A DNA stretch of 64,000 nt from Siphonodentalium dalli (taxonomy: Eukaryota; Mollusca; Scaphopoda; Gadilida; Siphonodentaliidae), in NCBI GenBank assembly GCA_032622095.1, contig CP136063.1, forward strand, positions 271,739,426 to 271,803,425, read 5' to 3'. Positions 52,063 to 64,000 of the stretch are shown one piece after another. The position numbers and the translations under genes are program-made. The stretch's first letter is position 1. The number at the start of each line of letters is the position of its first letter. The notes under the pieces are model-generated. The model saw only the letters and a list, made by a program, of their open reading frames with translations. It was not told the DNA's origin and ran no database searches.

Positions 52063-54105
52063 TTGTTAGTCTATTCCTGGTATGTTATAAATAAAGAGCG
52101 TTCCTTGTTAGTATATTCATGGTATGTTACAATTAAAGATCGTGCATTGTTAGTCTTATTCCTGGTATGTTACACATAAAGAGCGTTCATTGTTAGTCTA
52201 CTCATTGTATATTACCAATAAAGAGCGTTCCTTGTTAGAAAATTCATGGTATGTTACAAATAAAGATCGGTCATTGTTAGTCTTATTCCTGGTATGTTAC
52301 AAATAAAGAACGCTCATTGTTAGTCTATTCCTGGTATGTTACAAATAAAGAGCGTTAATTGTTAGTCTATTCCTGGTATGTAACCAACAAGGAACGTCCA
52401 TTGTTTGTCTTATTCATGGTATGTTACAAATAAAGAGCGTTCATTGCTAGTCTTACTCCTGGTATGTGACAAATAAAGAACGCTCATTATTAGTCTTACT
52501 CTTGGTAGGTTACATATAAAGAGCGTTGATTGATAGTCTATTATTGGTATGTTACATATAAAGAACGCTCATTGTTAGTCTTACTCCTGGTATGTTACAA
52601 ATAAAGAGTGTTCATTGTTAGTCTTACTCCTGGTATGTTACAAATAAAGAACGCTCATTGCTAGTCTATTCCTGGTATGTTACAAATAAAGAGCGTTCAT
52701 TGTTAGTCTTATTCCTGGTATGTTACAAATAAATAACGCTAATTGTTAGTCTATTCCTGGTGTGTTACAAATAAAGAACGCTCATTGTTAGTCTATTCCT
52801 GGTATGTTACAAATAAAGAACGCTCATTGTTCGTCTATTCCTGGTATGTTACAAATAAAGAGCGTTCATCGTTAGTCTATTCCTGGTATGTTACAAATAA
52901 AGAACGCTCATTGTTAGTCTATTCCTGGTATGTTACAAACAAAGAGCGTTTATCGTTAGTCTATTCCTGGTATGTTACAAATAAAGAACGCTCATTGTTA
53001 GTCTATTCCTGGTATGTTACAAACAAAGAGCGTTCATCGTTAGTCTATTCCTGGTATGTTACAAATAAAGAACGCTCATTGTTTGTCTATTCCTGGTATG
53101 TTACAAATAAAGAACACTCATTGTTAGTCTATTCCTGGTGTGTTACAAATAAAGAGCGTTCATTGCTAGTCTATTCCAGGTATGTTACAAATAAAGAACG
53201 TTTATTGCTAATCTTATTCCTGGTATGTTACAAATAAAGAACGCTCATTTTTAGTTTTATTCCTGGTATGTTACAAATAAAGAGCGTTCATTGTTAGTCT
53301 ATTCCTGGTATGTTACATTCAAGAGCGTTTATTGTTTGTCTATTCCTGGTATGTAATCAACAAAGAACGTCCATTGTTGGTCTTATTCCTGGTATGTTAC
53401 ACATAAAGAGCGTTCATTGTTAGTATATTCATTGTTTGTTACCAATAAAGACCGTTCATTGTTAGTCTTAGTCATGGTATGTTACAAATAAAGAGCGTCC
53501 CTTGTTAGTATATTCATGGTATGTTACACATAAAGATCGTTCATTGTTAGTCTTATTCCTGGTATGTTACAAATAAAGAGCGTTCATTGTTAGTCTTACA
53601 CATTGTATGTTACAAATAAAGAGCGTTCATTGTTAGTCTATTCCTGGTTTGTTACAAATAAATAACGCTCATTGTTATATAGTCTATTCTTGGTATGTTA
53701 CAAATAAAGAGCGTTTATTGTTAGTCTTACTCCTGGTATGTTACAAATAAAGAACGCTCATTGTTAGTCTATTCCTGGTATGTTATAAATAAAGAGCGTT
53801 CCTTGTTAGTATATTCATGGTATGTTACAATTAAAGATCGTGCATTGTTAGTCTTATTCCTGGTATGTTACACATAAAGAGCGTTCATTGTTAGTCTACT
53901 CATTGTATATTACCAATAAAGAGCGTTCCTTGTTAGAAAATTCATGGTATGTTACAAATAAAGATCGGTCATTGTTAGTCTTATTCCTGGTATGTTACAA
54001 ATAAAGAACGCTCATTGTTAGTCTATTCCTGGTATGTTACAAATAAAGAGCGTTAATTGTTAGTCTATTCCTGGTATGTAACCAACAAGGAACGTCCATT
54101 GTTAG
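52063..54105 (+). repeat. HOR-A tail, short HOR-B relative and 1,699-bp duplication
   Basis: A tail like earlier super-HORs goes at 52743 directly into a shortened 42-mer block and HOR-B relative. The segment from roughly 52770 to 54105 copies about 51070-52406 at 1,699 bp (TATATAG 51978 and 53677). A private defect, ACATTCAAGAGCG at 53315-53327, replaces ACAAATAAAGAGCG and shortens one monomer by a base. Both copies share GATCGGTC. Confidence 0.83.
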
Positions 54106-57100
54106 TCTATTCCAGGTATGTTACACATAAAGAGCGTTCATTGTCAGTCTACTCATTGTATATTACCAATAAGAGCGTCCCTTGTTAGTATATTCATGGT
54201 ATGTTACAAATAAAGATCGTTCATTGTTAGTCTTATTCCTGGTATGTTTCAAATAAAGAGCGTTCATTGTTAGTCTTACACATTGTATGTTACAAATAAA
54301 GAGCGTTCACTGTTAGTCACCTCCTGACAAATAACCAATACTGAGCGTTCATTGTTAGTCTATTCCTGGTATGTTACCAATAAAGATCATTCAATGTTAG
54401 TCTTATTCCTGTGATGTTACAAATAAAGAGCGTTAATTGTTAGTCTATTCTTGGTATGTTACAAATAAAGAGCGTTCATTGTTAGTCTTACTCCTGGTAT
54501 GTTACAAATAAAGAACGCTCATTGTTAGTCTATTCCTGGTATGTTATAAATAAAGAGCGTTCCTTGTTAGTATATTCATGGTATGTTACAAATAAAGATC
54601 GTGCATTGTTAGTCTTATTCCTGGTATGTTACACATAAAGAGCGTTCATTGTTAGTCTACTCATTGTATATTACCAATAAAGAGCGTTCCTTGTTAGTCT
54701 TATTCCTTGTATGTTACAAATAAAGAACGCTCATTGTTAGTCTATTCCTGGTATGCTACAAATAAAGAACGATCATTGTTAGTCTATTCCTGGTGTGTTA
54801 CAAATAAAGAGCGTTCATTGTTAGTCTATACCTGGTATGATACAAATAAAGAGCGTTCATTGTTAGTCTACTCATTGTATATTACCAATAAAGAGCGTTC
54901 CTTGTTAGATAATTCATGGTATGTTACAAATAAAGAACGCTCATTGTTCGCCTATTCCTGGTATGTTACAAATAAAGAGCGTTCATCGTTAGTCTATTCC
55001 TGGTATGTTACAAATAAAGAACGCTCATTGTTAGTCTATTCCTGGTATGTTACAAATAAAGAACGCTCATTGTTCGTCTATTCCTGGTATGTTACAAATA
55101 AAGAGCGTTCATCGTTAGTCTATTCCTGGTATGTTACAAATAAAGAACGCTCATTGTTAGTCTATTCCTGGTATGTTACAAACAAAGAGCGTTCATCGTT
55201 AGTCTATTCCTGGTATGTTACAAATAAAGAACGCTCATTGTTTGTCTATTCCTGGTATGTTACAAATAAAGAACACTCATTGTTAGTCTATTCATGGTAT
55301 GTTACAAATAAAGAGCGTTCATTGTTAGTCTATTACAGGTATGTTACAAATAAAGAACGTTTATTGCTAATCTTATTCCTGGTATGTTACAAATAAAGAA
55401 CGCTCATTTTTAGTTTTATTCCTGGTATGTTACAAATAAAGAGCGTTCATTGTTAGTCTATTCCTGGTATGTTACAAATAAAGAGCGTTTATTGTTTGTC
55501 TATTCCTGGTATGTAACCAACAAAGAACGTCCATTGTTAGTCTTATTCCTGGTATGTTACACATAAAGAGCGTTCATTGTTAGTATATTCATTGTTTGTT
55601 ACCAATAAAGACCGTTCATTGTTAGTCTTAGTCATGGTATGTTACAAATAAAGAGCGTCCCTTGTTAGTATATTCATGGTATGTTACACATAAAGATCGT
55701 TCATTGTTAGTCTTATTCCTGGCATGTTACAAATAAAGAGCGTTCATTGTTAGTCTTACACATTGTATGTTACAAATAAAGAGCGTTCATTGTTAGTCTA
55801 TTCCTGGTTTGTTACAAATAAATAACGCTCATTGTTATATAGTCTATTCTTGGTATGTTACAAATAAAGAGCGTTCATTGTTAGTCTTACTCCTGGTATG
55901 TTACAAATAAAGAACGCTCATTGTTAGTCTACTCATTGTATATTACCAATAAAGAGCGTTCCTTGTTAGATAATTCATGGTATGTTACAAATAAAGAACG
56001 CTCATTGTTCGCCTATTCCTGGTATGTTACAAATAAAGAGCGTTCATCGTTAGTCTATTCCTGGTATGTTACAAATAAAGAACGCTCATTGTTAGTCTAT
56101 TCCTGGTATGTTACAAATAAAGAACGCTCATTGTTCGTCTATTCCTGGTATGTTACAAATAAAGAGCGTTCATCGTTAGTCTATTCCTGGTATGTTACAA
56201 ATAAAGAACGCTCATTGTTAGTCTATTCCTGGTATGTTACAAACAAAGAGCGTTCATCGTTAGTCTATTCCTGGTATTGTACAAATAAAGAACGCTCATT
56301 GTTTGTCTATTCCTGGTATGTTACAAATAAAGAACACTCATTGTTAGTCTATTCATGGTATGTTACAAATAAAGAGCGTTCATTGCTAGTCTATTACAGG
56401 TATGTTACAAATAAAGAACGTTTATTGCTAATCTTATTCCTGGTATGTTACAAATAAAGAACGCTCATTTTTAGTTTTATTCCTGGTATGTTACAAATAA
56501 AGAGCGTTCATTGTTAGTCTATTCCTGGTATGTTACAAATAAAGAGCGTTTATTGTTTGTCTATTCCTGGTATGTAACCAACAAAGAACGTCCATTGTTA
56601 GTCTTATTCCTGGTATGTTACACATAAAGAGCGTTCATTGTTAGTATATTCATTGTTTGTTACCAATAAAGACCGTTCATTGTTAGTCTTAGTCATGGTA
56701 TGTTACAAATAAAGAGCGTCCCTTGTTAGTATATTCATGGTATGTTACACATAAAGATCGTTCATTGTTAGTCTTATTCCTGGCATGTTACAAATAAAGA
56801 GCGTTCATTGTTAGTCTTACACATTGTATGTTACAAATAAAGAGCGTTCATTGTTAGTCTATTCCTGGTTTGTTACAAATAAATAACGCTCATTGTTATA
56901 TAGTCTATTCTTGGTATGTTACAAATAAAGAGCGTTCATTGTTAGTCTTACTCCTGGTATGTTACAAATAAAGAACGCTCATTGTTAGTCTACTCATTGT
57001 ATATTACCAATAAAGAGCGTTCCTTGTTAGATAATTCATGGTATGTTACAAATAAAGAACGCTCATTGTTCGCCTATTCCTGGTATGTTACAAATAAAGA

Positions 57101-60100
57101 GCGTTCATCGTTAGTCTATTCCTGGTATGTTACAAATAAAGAACGCTCATTGTTAGTCTATTCCTGGTATGTTACAAATAAAGAACGCTCATTGTTCGTC
57201 TATTCCTGGTATGTTACAAATAAAGAGCGTTCATCGTTAGTCTATTCCTGGTATGTTACAAATAAAGAACGCTCATTGTTAGTCTATTCCTGGTATGTTA
57301 CAAACAAAGAGCGTTCATCGTTAGTCTATTCCTGGTATTGTACAAATAAAGAACGCTCATTGTTTGTCTATTCCTGGTATGTTACAAATAAAGAACACTC
57401 ATTGTTAGTCTATTCATGGTATGTTACAAATAAAGAGCGTTCATTGCTAGTCTATTACAGGTATGTTACAAATAAAGAACGTTTATTGCTAATCTTATTC
57501 CTGGTATGTTACAAATAAAGAACGCTCATTTTTAGTTTTATTCCTGGTATGTTACAAATAAAGAGCGTTCATTGTTAGTCTATTCCTGGTATGTTACAAA
57601 TAAAGAGCGTTTATTGTTTGTCTATTCCTGGTATGTAACCAACAAAGAACGTCCATTGTTAGTCTTATTCCTAGTATGTTACACATAAAGAGCGTTCATT
57701 GTTAGTATATTCATTGTTTGTTACCAATAAAGACCGTTCATTGTTAGTCTTAGTCATGGTATGTTACAAATAAAGAGCGTCCCTTGTTAGTATATTCATG
57801 GTATGTTACACATACAGATCGTTCATTGTTAGTCTTATTCCTGGCATGTTACAAATAAAGAGCGTTCATTGTTAGTCTTACACATTGTATGTTACAAATA
57901 AAGAGCGTTCATTGTTAGTCTATTCCTGGTTTGTTACAAATAAATAACGCTCATTGTTATATAGTCTATTCTTGGTATGTTACAAATAAAGAGCGTTCAT
58001 TGTTAGTCTTACTCCTGGTATGTTACAAATAAAGAACGCTCATTGTTAGTCTATTCCTGGTATGTTATAAATAAAGAGCGTTCCTTGTTAGTATATTCAT
58101 GGTATGTTACAATTAAAGATCGTGCATTGTTAGTCTTATTCCTGGTATGTTACACATAAAGAGCGTTCATTGTTAGTCTACTCATTGTATATTACCAATA
58201 AAGAGCGTTCCTTGTTAGAAAATTCATGGTATGTTACAAATAAAGATCGTTCATTGTTAGTCTTATTCCTGGTATGTTACAAATAAAGAACGCTCATTGT
58301 TAGTCTATTCCTGGTATGTTACAAATAAAGAGCGTTAATTGTTAGTCTATTCCTGGTATGTAACCAACAAGGAACGTCCATTGTTAGTCTTATTCATGGT
58401 ATGTTACAAATAAAGAGCGTTCATGGCTAGTCTTACTCCTGGTATGTGACAAATAAAGAACGCTCATTATTAGTCTTACTCTTGGTAGGTTACATATAAA
58501 GAGCGTTGATTGATAGTCTATTATTGGTATGTTACATATAAAGAACGCTCATTGTTAGTCTTACTCCTGGTATGTTACAAATAAAGAGTGTTCATTGTTA
58601 GTCTTACTCCTGGTATGTTACAAATAAAGAACGCTCATTGCTAGTCTATTCCTGGTATGTTATAAATAAAGAGCGTTCATTGTTAGTCTTATTCCTGGTA
58701 TGTTACAAATAAATAACGCTCATTGTTAGTCTATTCCTGGTGTGTTACAAATAAAGAGCGTTCATTGTTAGTCTATACCGGGTATAATACAAATAAAGAG
58801 CGTTCATTGTTAGTCTACTCATTGTATATTACTAATAAAGAGCGTTCCTTGTTAGAAAATTCATGTTATGTTACAAATAAAGAACGCTCATTGTTCGTCT
58901 ATTCCTGGTATGTTACAAATAAAGAGCGTTCATTGTTAGTCTATTCCTGGTATGTTACAAATAAAGAACGCTCATTGTTAGTCTATTCCTGGTATGTTAC
59001 AAATAAAGAACGCTCATTGTTCGTCTATTCCTGGTATGTTACAAATAAAGAGCGTTCATCGTTAGTCTATTCCTGGTATGTTACAAATAAATAACGCTCA
59101 TTGTTAGTCTATTCCTGGTATGTTACAAATAAAGAGCGTTCATCGTTAGTCTATTCCTGGTATGTTACAAATAAAGAACGCTCATTGATTGTCTATTCCT
59201 GGTATGTTACAAATAAAGAACACTCATTGTTAGTCTATTCCTGGTATGTTATAAATAAAGAGCGTTCATTGTTAGTCTATTCATGATATATTACACATAA
59301 AGAACGCTCATTGTTAGTCTTACTCCTGGTATGTTACAAATAAAGAACGCTCATTGATAGTCTTACTCCTGGTATGTTACAAATAAAGAACGCTCATTGT
59401 TAGTCTTACTCCTGGTATGTTACAAATAAAGAGAGTTCATTGTTAGTCTATTCCTGGTATGTTACAAATAAAGAACCCTCATTGTTAGTCTATTCCTGGA
59501 TTGTAACCAACAAAGAACGTCCATTGTTAGTCTTATTCATGGTATGTTACAAATAAAGAACGCTCATTGTTAGTCTATTCCTGGTATGTTACAAATAAAG
59601 AGAGTTCATCGTTAGTCTATTCCTGGTATGTTACAAATAAAGAACGCTCATTGTTAGTCTATTCCTGGTATGTTACAAATAAAGAGCGTTCATTGTTAGT
59701 CTATTCCTGGTATGTTACAAATAAAGAACGCTCATTGTTTGTCTATTCCTGGTATGTTACAAATAAAGAACGCTCACCGTTAGTCTATTCCTGGTATGTT
59801 ATAAATAAAGAGCGTTTATTGTTAGTCTATTCCTCATTTGTTATAAATAAAGAGCGTACATTGTTAGTCTATTCCTGATATATTACACATAAAGAACGCT
59901 CATTGTTAGTCTTACTCCTGGTATGTTACAAATAAAGAGCGTTTATTGTTAGTCTTACTCCTGGTATGTTTCAAATAAAGAATGTTCATTGTTAGTCTAT
60001 TCCTGGTATGTTACACACAAAGAGCGTTCATTGTCAGTCTACTCATTGTATATTACCAATAAAGACCGTCCCTTGTTAGTATATTCATGGTATGTTACAA

Positions 60101-62180
60101 ATAAAGATCGTTCATTGTTAGTCTTATTCCTGGTATGTTACAAATAAAGAGCGTTCATTGTTAGTCTTACACATTGTATGTTACAAATAAAGAGCGTTCA
60201 CTGTTAGTCACCTCCTGACAAATAATCAATACTGAGCGTTCATTGTTAGTCTATTCCTGGTATGTTACCAATAAAGATCATTCATTGTTAGTCTTATTCC
60301 TGTGATGTTACAAATAAACAGCGTTAATTGTTAGTCTATTCTTGGTATGTTACAAATAAAGAGCGTTCATTGTTAGTCTTACTCCTGGTATGTTACAAAT
60401 AAAGAACACTCATTGTTAGTCTATTCCTGGTATGTTATAAATAAAGAGCGTTCCTTGTTAGTATATTCATGGTTTGTTACAAATAAAGATCGTGCATTGT
60501 TAGTCTTATTCCTGGTATGTTACACATAAAGAGCGTTCATTGTTAGTCTACTCATTGTATATTACCAATAAAGAGCGTTCCTTGTTAGAAAATTCATGGT
60601 ATGTTACAAATAAAGATCGTTCATTGTTAGTCTAATTCCTGGTATGTTACAAATAAAGAACGCTCATTGTTAGTCTATTCCTGGTATGTTACAAATAAAG
60701 AGCGTTAATTGTTAGTCTATTCCTGGTATGTAACCAACAAGGAACGTCCATTTTTAGTCTTACTCCTGGTATGTTACAAATAAAGAACGCTCATTATTAG
60801 TCTTACTCTTGGTATGTTACATATAAAGAGCGTTGATTGATAGTCTATTATTGGTATGTTACATATAAAGAACGCTCATTGTTAGTCTTACTCCTGGTAT
60901 GTTACAAATAAAGAGTGTTCATTGTTAGTCTTACTCCTGGTATGTTACAAATAAAGAACGCTCATTGCTAGTCTATTCCTGGTATGTTACAAATAAAAAG
61001 CGTTCATTGTTAGTCTTATTCCTGGTATGTTACAAATAAATAACGCTCATTGTTAGTCTATTCCTGGTATGTTACAAATAAAGAGCGTTCATTGTTAGTC
61101 TTATTCCTTGTATGTTACAAATAAAGAACGCTCATTGTTAGTCTATTCCTGGTATGCTACAAACAAAGAACGCTCATTGTTAGTCTATTCCTGGTGTGTT
61201 ACAAATAAAGAGCGTTCATTGTTAGTCTATACCTGGTATGATACAAATAAAGAGCGTTCATTGTTAGTCTACTCATTGTATATTACCAACAAAGAGCGTT
61301 CCTTGTTAGAAAATTCATGGTATGTTACAAATAAAGAACGCTCATTGTTCGTCTATTCCTGGTATGTTACAAATAAAGAGCGTTCATCGTTAGTCTATTC
61401 CTGGTATGTTACAAATAAAGAACGCTCATTGTTAGTCTATTCCTGGTATGTTACAAATAAAGAGCGTTCATTGTTAGTCTTATTCCTTGTATGTTACAAA
61501 TAAATAACGCTCATTGTTAGTCTATTCCTGGTATGCTACAAATAAAGAACGCTCATTGTTAGTCTATTCCTGGTGTGTTACAAATAAAGAGCGTTCATTG
61601 TTAGTCTATACCTGGTATGATACAAATAAAGAGCGTTCATTGTTAGTCTACTCATTGTATATTACCAATAAAGAGCGTTCCTTGTTAGAAAATTCATGGT
61701 ATGTTACAAATAAAGAACGCTCATTGTTCGTCTATTCCTGGTATGTTACAAATAAAGAACGTTCATCGTTAGTCTATTCCTGGTATGTTACAAATAAAGA
61801 ACGCTCATTGTTAGTCTATTCCTGGTATGTTACAAATAAAAACGCTCATTGTTCGTCTATTCCTGGTATGTTACAAATAAAGAGCGTTCATCGTTAGTCT
61901 ATTCCTGGTATGTTACAAATAAAGAACGCTCATTGTTAGTCTATTCCTGGTATGTTACAAACAAAGAGCGTTCATCGTTAGTCTATTCCTGGTATGTTAC
62001 AAATAAAGAACGCTCATTGTTTGTCTATTCCTGGTATGTTACAAATAAAGAACACTCATTGTTAGTCTATTCCTGGTATGTTATAAATAAAGAGCGTTCA
62101 TTGTTAGTCTATTCCTGATATATTACACACAAAGAACGCTCATTGTTAGTCTTACTCCTGGTATGTTACAAATAAAGAAC
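54106..62180 (+). repeat. Distant copy of the 29.2-37.3 kb segment
   Basis: Matches about 29205-37281 at exactly 24,899 bp, checked at CTCCTGAC (54321, 60212), TATATAG (55836, 56897, 57958) and many apparent frame boundaries. It contains two HOR-B units with TGGTATTGTAC plus the preceding one, then a HOR-A cycle and the 379-bp duplication. Differences include GGTTTGTTAC at about 60471, TCTAATTCC at about 60631, and GAGCGTTC where 33857 has GAGCGCTC. Confidence 0.9.
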
Positions 62181-63953
62181 ACTCATTGTTAGTCTATTCC
62201 TGGTATGTTATAAATAAAGAGCGTTCCTTGTTAGTATATTCATGGTATGTTACAAATAAAGATCGTGCATTGTTAGTCTTATTCCTGGTATGTTACACAT
62301 AAAGAGCGTTCATTGTTAGTCTACTCATTGTATATTACCAATAAAGAGCGTTCCTTGTTAGAAAATTCATGGTATGTTACAAATAAAGATCGTTCATTGT
62401 TAGTCTTATTCCTGGTATGTTACAAATAAAGAACGCTCATTGTTAGTCTATTCCTGGTATGTTACAAATAAAGAGCGTTAATTGTTAGTCTATTCCTGGT
62501 ATGTAACCAACAAGGAACGTCCATTGTTAGTCTAACTCCTGGTATGTTACAAATAAAGAACGCTCATTATTAGTCTTACTCTTGGTATGTTACATATAAA
62601 GAGCGTTGATTGATAGTCTATTATTGGTATGTTACATATAAAGAACGCTCATTGTTAGTCTTACTCCTGGTATGTTACAAATAAAGAGTGTTCATTGTTA
62701 GTCTTACTCCTGGTATGTTACAAATAAAGAACGCTCATTGCTAGTCTATTCCTGGTATGTTACAAATAAAAAGCGTTCATTGTTAGTCTTATTCCTGGTA
62801 TGTTACAAATAAATAACGCTCATTGTTAGTCTATTCCTGGTATGTTACAAATAAAGAGCGTTCATTGTTAGTCTTATTCCTTGTATGTTACAAATAAAGA
62901 ACGCTCATTGTTAGTCTATTCCTGGTATGCTACAAACAAAGAACGCTCATTGTTAGTCTATTCCTGGTGTGTTACAAATAAAGAGCGTTCATTGTTAGTC
63001 TATACCTGGTATGATACAAATAAAGAGCGTTCATTGTTAGTCTACTCATTGTATATTACCAACAAAGAGCGTTCCTTGTTAGAAAATTCATGGTATGTTA
63101 CAAATAAAGAACGCTCATTGTTCGTCTATTCCTGGTATGTTACAAATAAAGAGCGTTCATCGTTAGTCTATTCCTGGTATGTTACAAATAAAGAACGCTC
63201 ATTGTTAGTCTATTCCTGGTATGTTACAAATAAAGAGCGTTCATTGTTAGTCTTATTCCTTGTATGTTACAAATAAATAACGCTCATTGTTAGTCTATTC
63301 CTGGTATGCTACAAATAAAGAACGCTCATTGTTAGTCTATTCCTGGTGTGTTACAAATAAAGAGCGTTCATTGTTAGTCTATACCTGGTATGATACAAAT
63401 AAAGAGCGTTCATTGTTAGTCTACTCATTGTATATTACCAATAAAGAGCGTTCCTTGTTAGAAAATTCATGGTATGTTACAAATAAAGAACGCTCATTGT
63501 TCGTCTATTCCTGGTATGTTACAAATAAAGAACGTTCATCGTTAGTCTATTCCTGGTATGTTACAAATAAAGAACGCTCATTGTTAGTCTATTCCTGGTA
63601 TGTTACAAATAAAAACGCTCATTGTTCGTCTATTCCTGGTATGTTACAAATAAAGAGCGTTCATCGTTAGTCTATTCCTGGTATGTTACAAATAAAGAAC
63701 GCTCATTGTTAGTCTATTCCTGGTATGTTACAAACAAAGAGCGTTCATCGTTAGTCTATTCCTGGTATGTTACAAATAAAGAACGCTCATTGTTTGTCTA
63801 TTCCTGGTATGTTACAAATAAAGAACACTCATTGTTAGTCTATTCCTGGTATGTTATAAATAAAGAGCGTTCATTGTTAGTCTATTCCTGATATATTACA
63901 CACAAAGAACGCTCATTGTTAGTCTTACTCCTGGTATGTTACAAATAAAGAAC
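62181..63953 (+). repeat. 1,773-bp tandem duplication, second copy
   Basis: Repeats 60408-62180 at 1,773 bp: TTATTCCTTGTATG at about 61103 and 62876, GAACGTTC at 61757 and 63530, and TATTACACACAAAG at 62121 and 63894. The copies differ at TTTTTAGTC against TTGTTAGTC (about 60752/62525) and TCTAACTCC at about 62532. Confidence 0.9.
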
Positions 63954-64000
63954 GCTCATTGTTAGTCTTACTCCTGGTATGTTACAAATAAAGAGAGTTC
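63954..64000 (+). repeat. HOR-A continuation at window edge
   Basis: After the end of the 1,773-bp copy the sequence proceeds as at about 37280 (43-mers, then GAGAGTTC), the order expected if HOR-A continued. The array clearly continues past the window. Confidence 0.8.

Larger units (their letters stand above)
1..64000 (+). repeat. 42-bp satellite DNA array filling the window
   Basis: Every part of the window can be read as successive, same-orientation copies of one 42-bp unit, about 33% GC in canonical form. It contains TCCTGGTATGTTAC, then AAATAAA, an octamer GA-R-CG-Y-TC, and CATTGTTAGTC. I found no interval longer than a monomer that departs from this pattern, and no inverted block of monomers. 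Monomer length is mainly 42 or 43 bp. The array continues past both edges, so its total size is unknown. The length and hierarchical order match eukaryotic heterochromatic satellites. I do not recognise the family by name, and centromeric, pericentromeric or subtelomeric location cannot be decided here. Confidence 0.97.

Noticed and set aside
1-64000. CRISPR array
   Set aside because: Regular short repeats could trigger a CRISPR finder, but there are no unique spacers: the whole unit repeats, and no cas genes are present.
1-64000. CENP-B box in the monomer
   Set aside because: I looked for the TTCG....A..CGGG pattern and found nothing like it; the monomer has no CGGG. A centromeric role is not excluded but this motif does not support it.
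1-64000. tRNA, rRNA, transposon ends, telomeric repeats or bacterial/phage genes
   Set aside because: None seen on either strand while reading. All three minus-strand frames of the canonical monomer contain a stop, and no non-satellite stretch was found.
1-64000. Inverted (opposite-strand) monomer blocks suggested by the A and B octamers
   Set aside because: Only the 8-bp core is reverse-complementary; TCCTGGTATG, AAATAAA and GTTAGTC stay on the plus strand in all monomers read, so there is no block inversion.

Overview
The whole 64 kb window is one uninterrupted tandem satellite array. I see no protein-coding gene, RNA gene, transposon or unique-sequence island in it, and the array runs off both ends. 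The basic unit is a 42-bp monomer, about 33% GC in its canonical form, repeated head to tail on the same strand roughly 1,500 times. Each monomer has a TCCTGGTATGTTAC segment, then AAATAAA, then an 8-bp near-palindrome (GAACGCTC or GAGCGTTC), then CATTGTTAGTC or a close variant. Arrays of this length and multi-level order are typical of eukaryotic heterochromatin (centromeric, pericentromeric or subtelomeric). The sequence alone does not identify the species or the chromosomal position.

The array is organised at several scales. Level 1 is 42-bp monomers mixed with 43-bp monomers (one extra T after GTC) and rare 41-, 46- and 52/53-bp variants. Level 2 is ordered strings of diverged landmark monomers forming higher-order repeats (HORs). 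HOR-A has cycles of about 2.2-2.34 kb. HOR-B has a 1,061-bp cycle that stands in perfect tandem triplets at 23139-26321 and 29961-33143. Level 3 is super-HORs of 6,822, 6,647 and 6,136 bp, which combine HOR-A with HOR-B or its relatives. Level 4 is large duplications: 1-7368 recurs at 10852-18219 (spacing 10,851 bp), and about 29200-37280 recurs at about 54100-62180 (spacing 24,899 bp). Smaller tandem duplications of 2,244, 1,773, 1,699, 379 and 294 bp are also clear. The spacings were checked at many landmarks and are constant to the base within each copy. Copies differ by only scattered substitutions, so amplification looks recent.

Region by region: 1-9603 is HOR-A with a 2,244-bp tandem duplication. 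9604-10814 is a HOR-B fragment plus a HOR-A tail. 10815-18219 is the second copy of the first region. 18220-33143 is mixed HOR-A/HOR-B, including a 6,822-bp tandem duplication. 33144-52062 holds the 6,647- and 6,136-bp super-HORs with an inserted 7-monomer block. 52063-54105 is a 1,699-bp duplication. 54106-62180 is the distant copy of the 29-37 kb region. 62181-64000 starts a further 1,773-bp tandem copy.

Many apparent open frames of 60-304 codons exist on the plus strand. They follow from the 42-bp (14-codon) period: exactly one of six frames of the canonical monomer has no stop, and each 43-bp monomer shifts that frame into a stop. They start at TTG rather than ATG and are not annotated as genes. 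The most interesting signals are the two octamer classes, which are exact reverse complements of each other inside otherwise same-strand monomers; a landmark monomer whose internal changes keep its length at 42 bp; and the nested duplication history recorded by shared derived variants.
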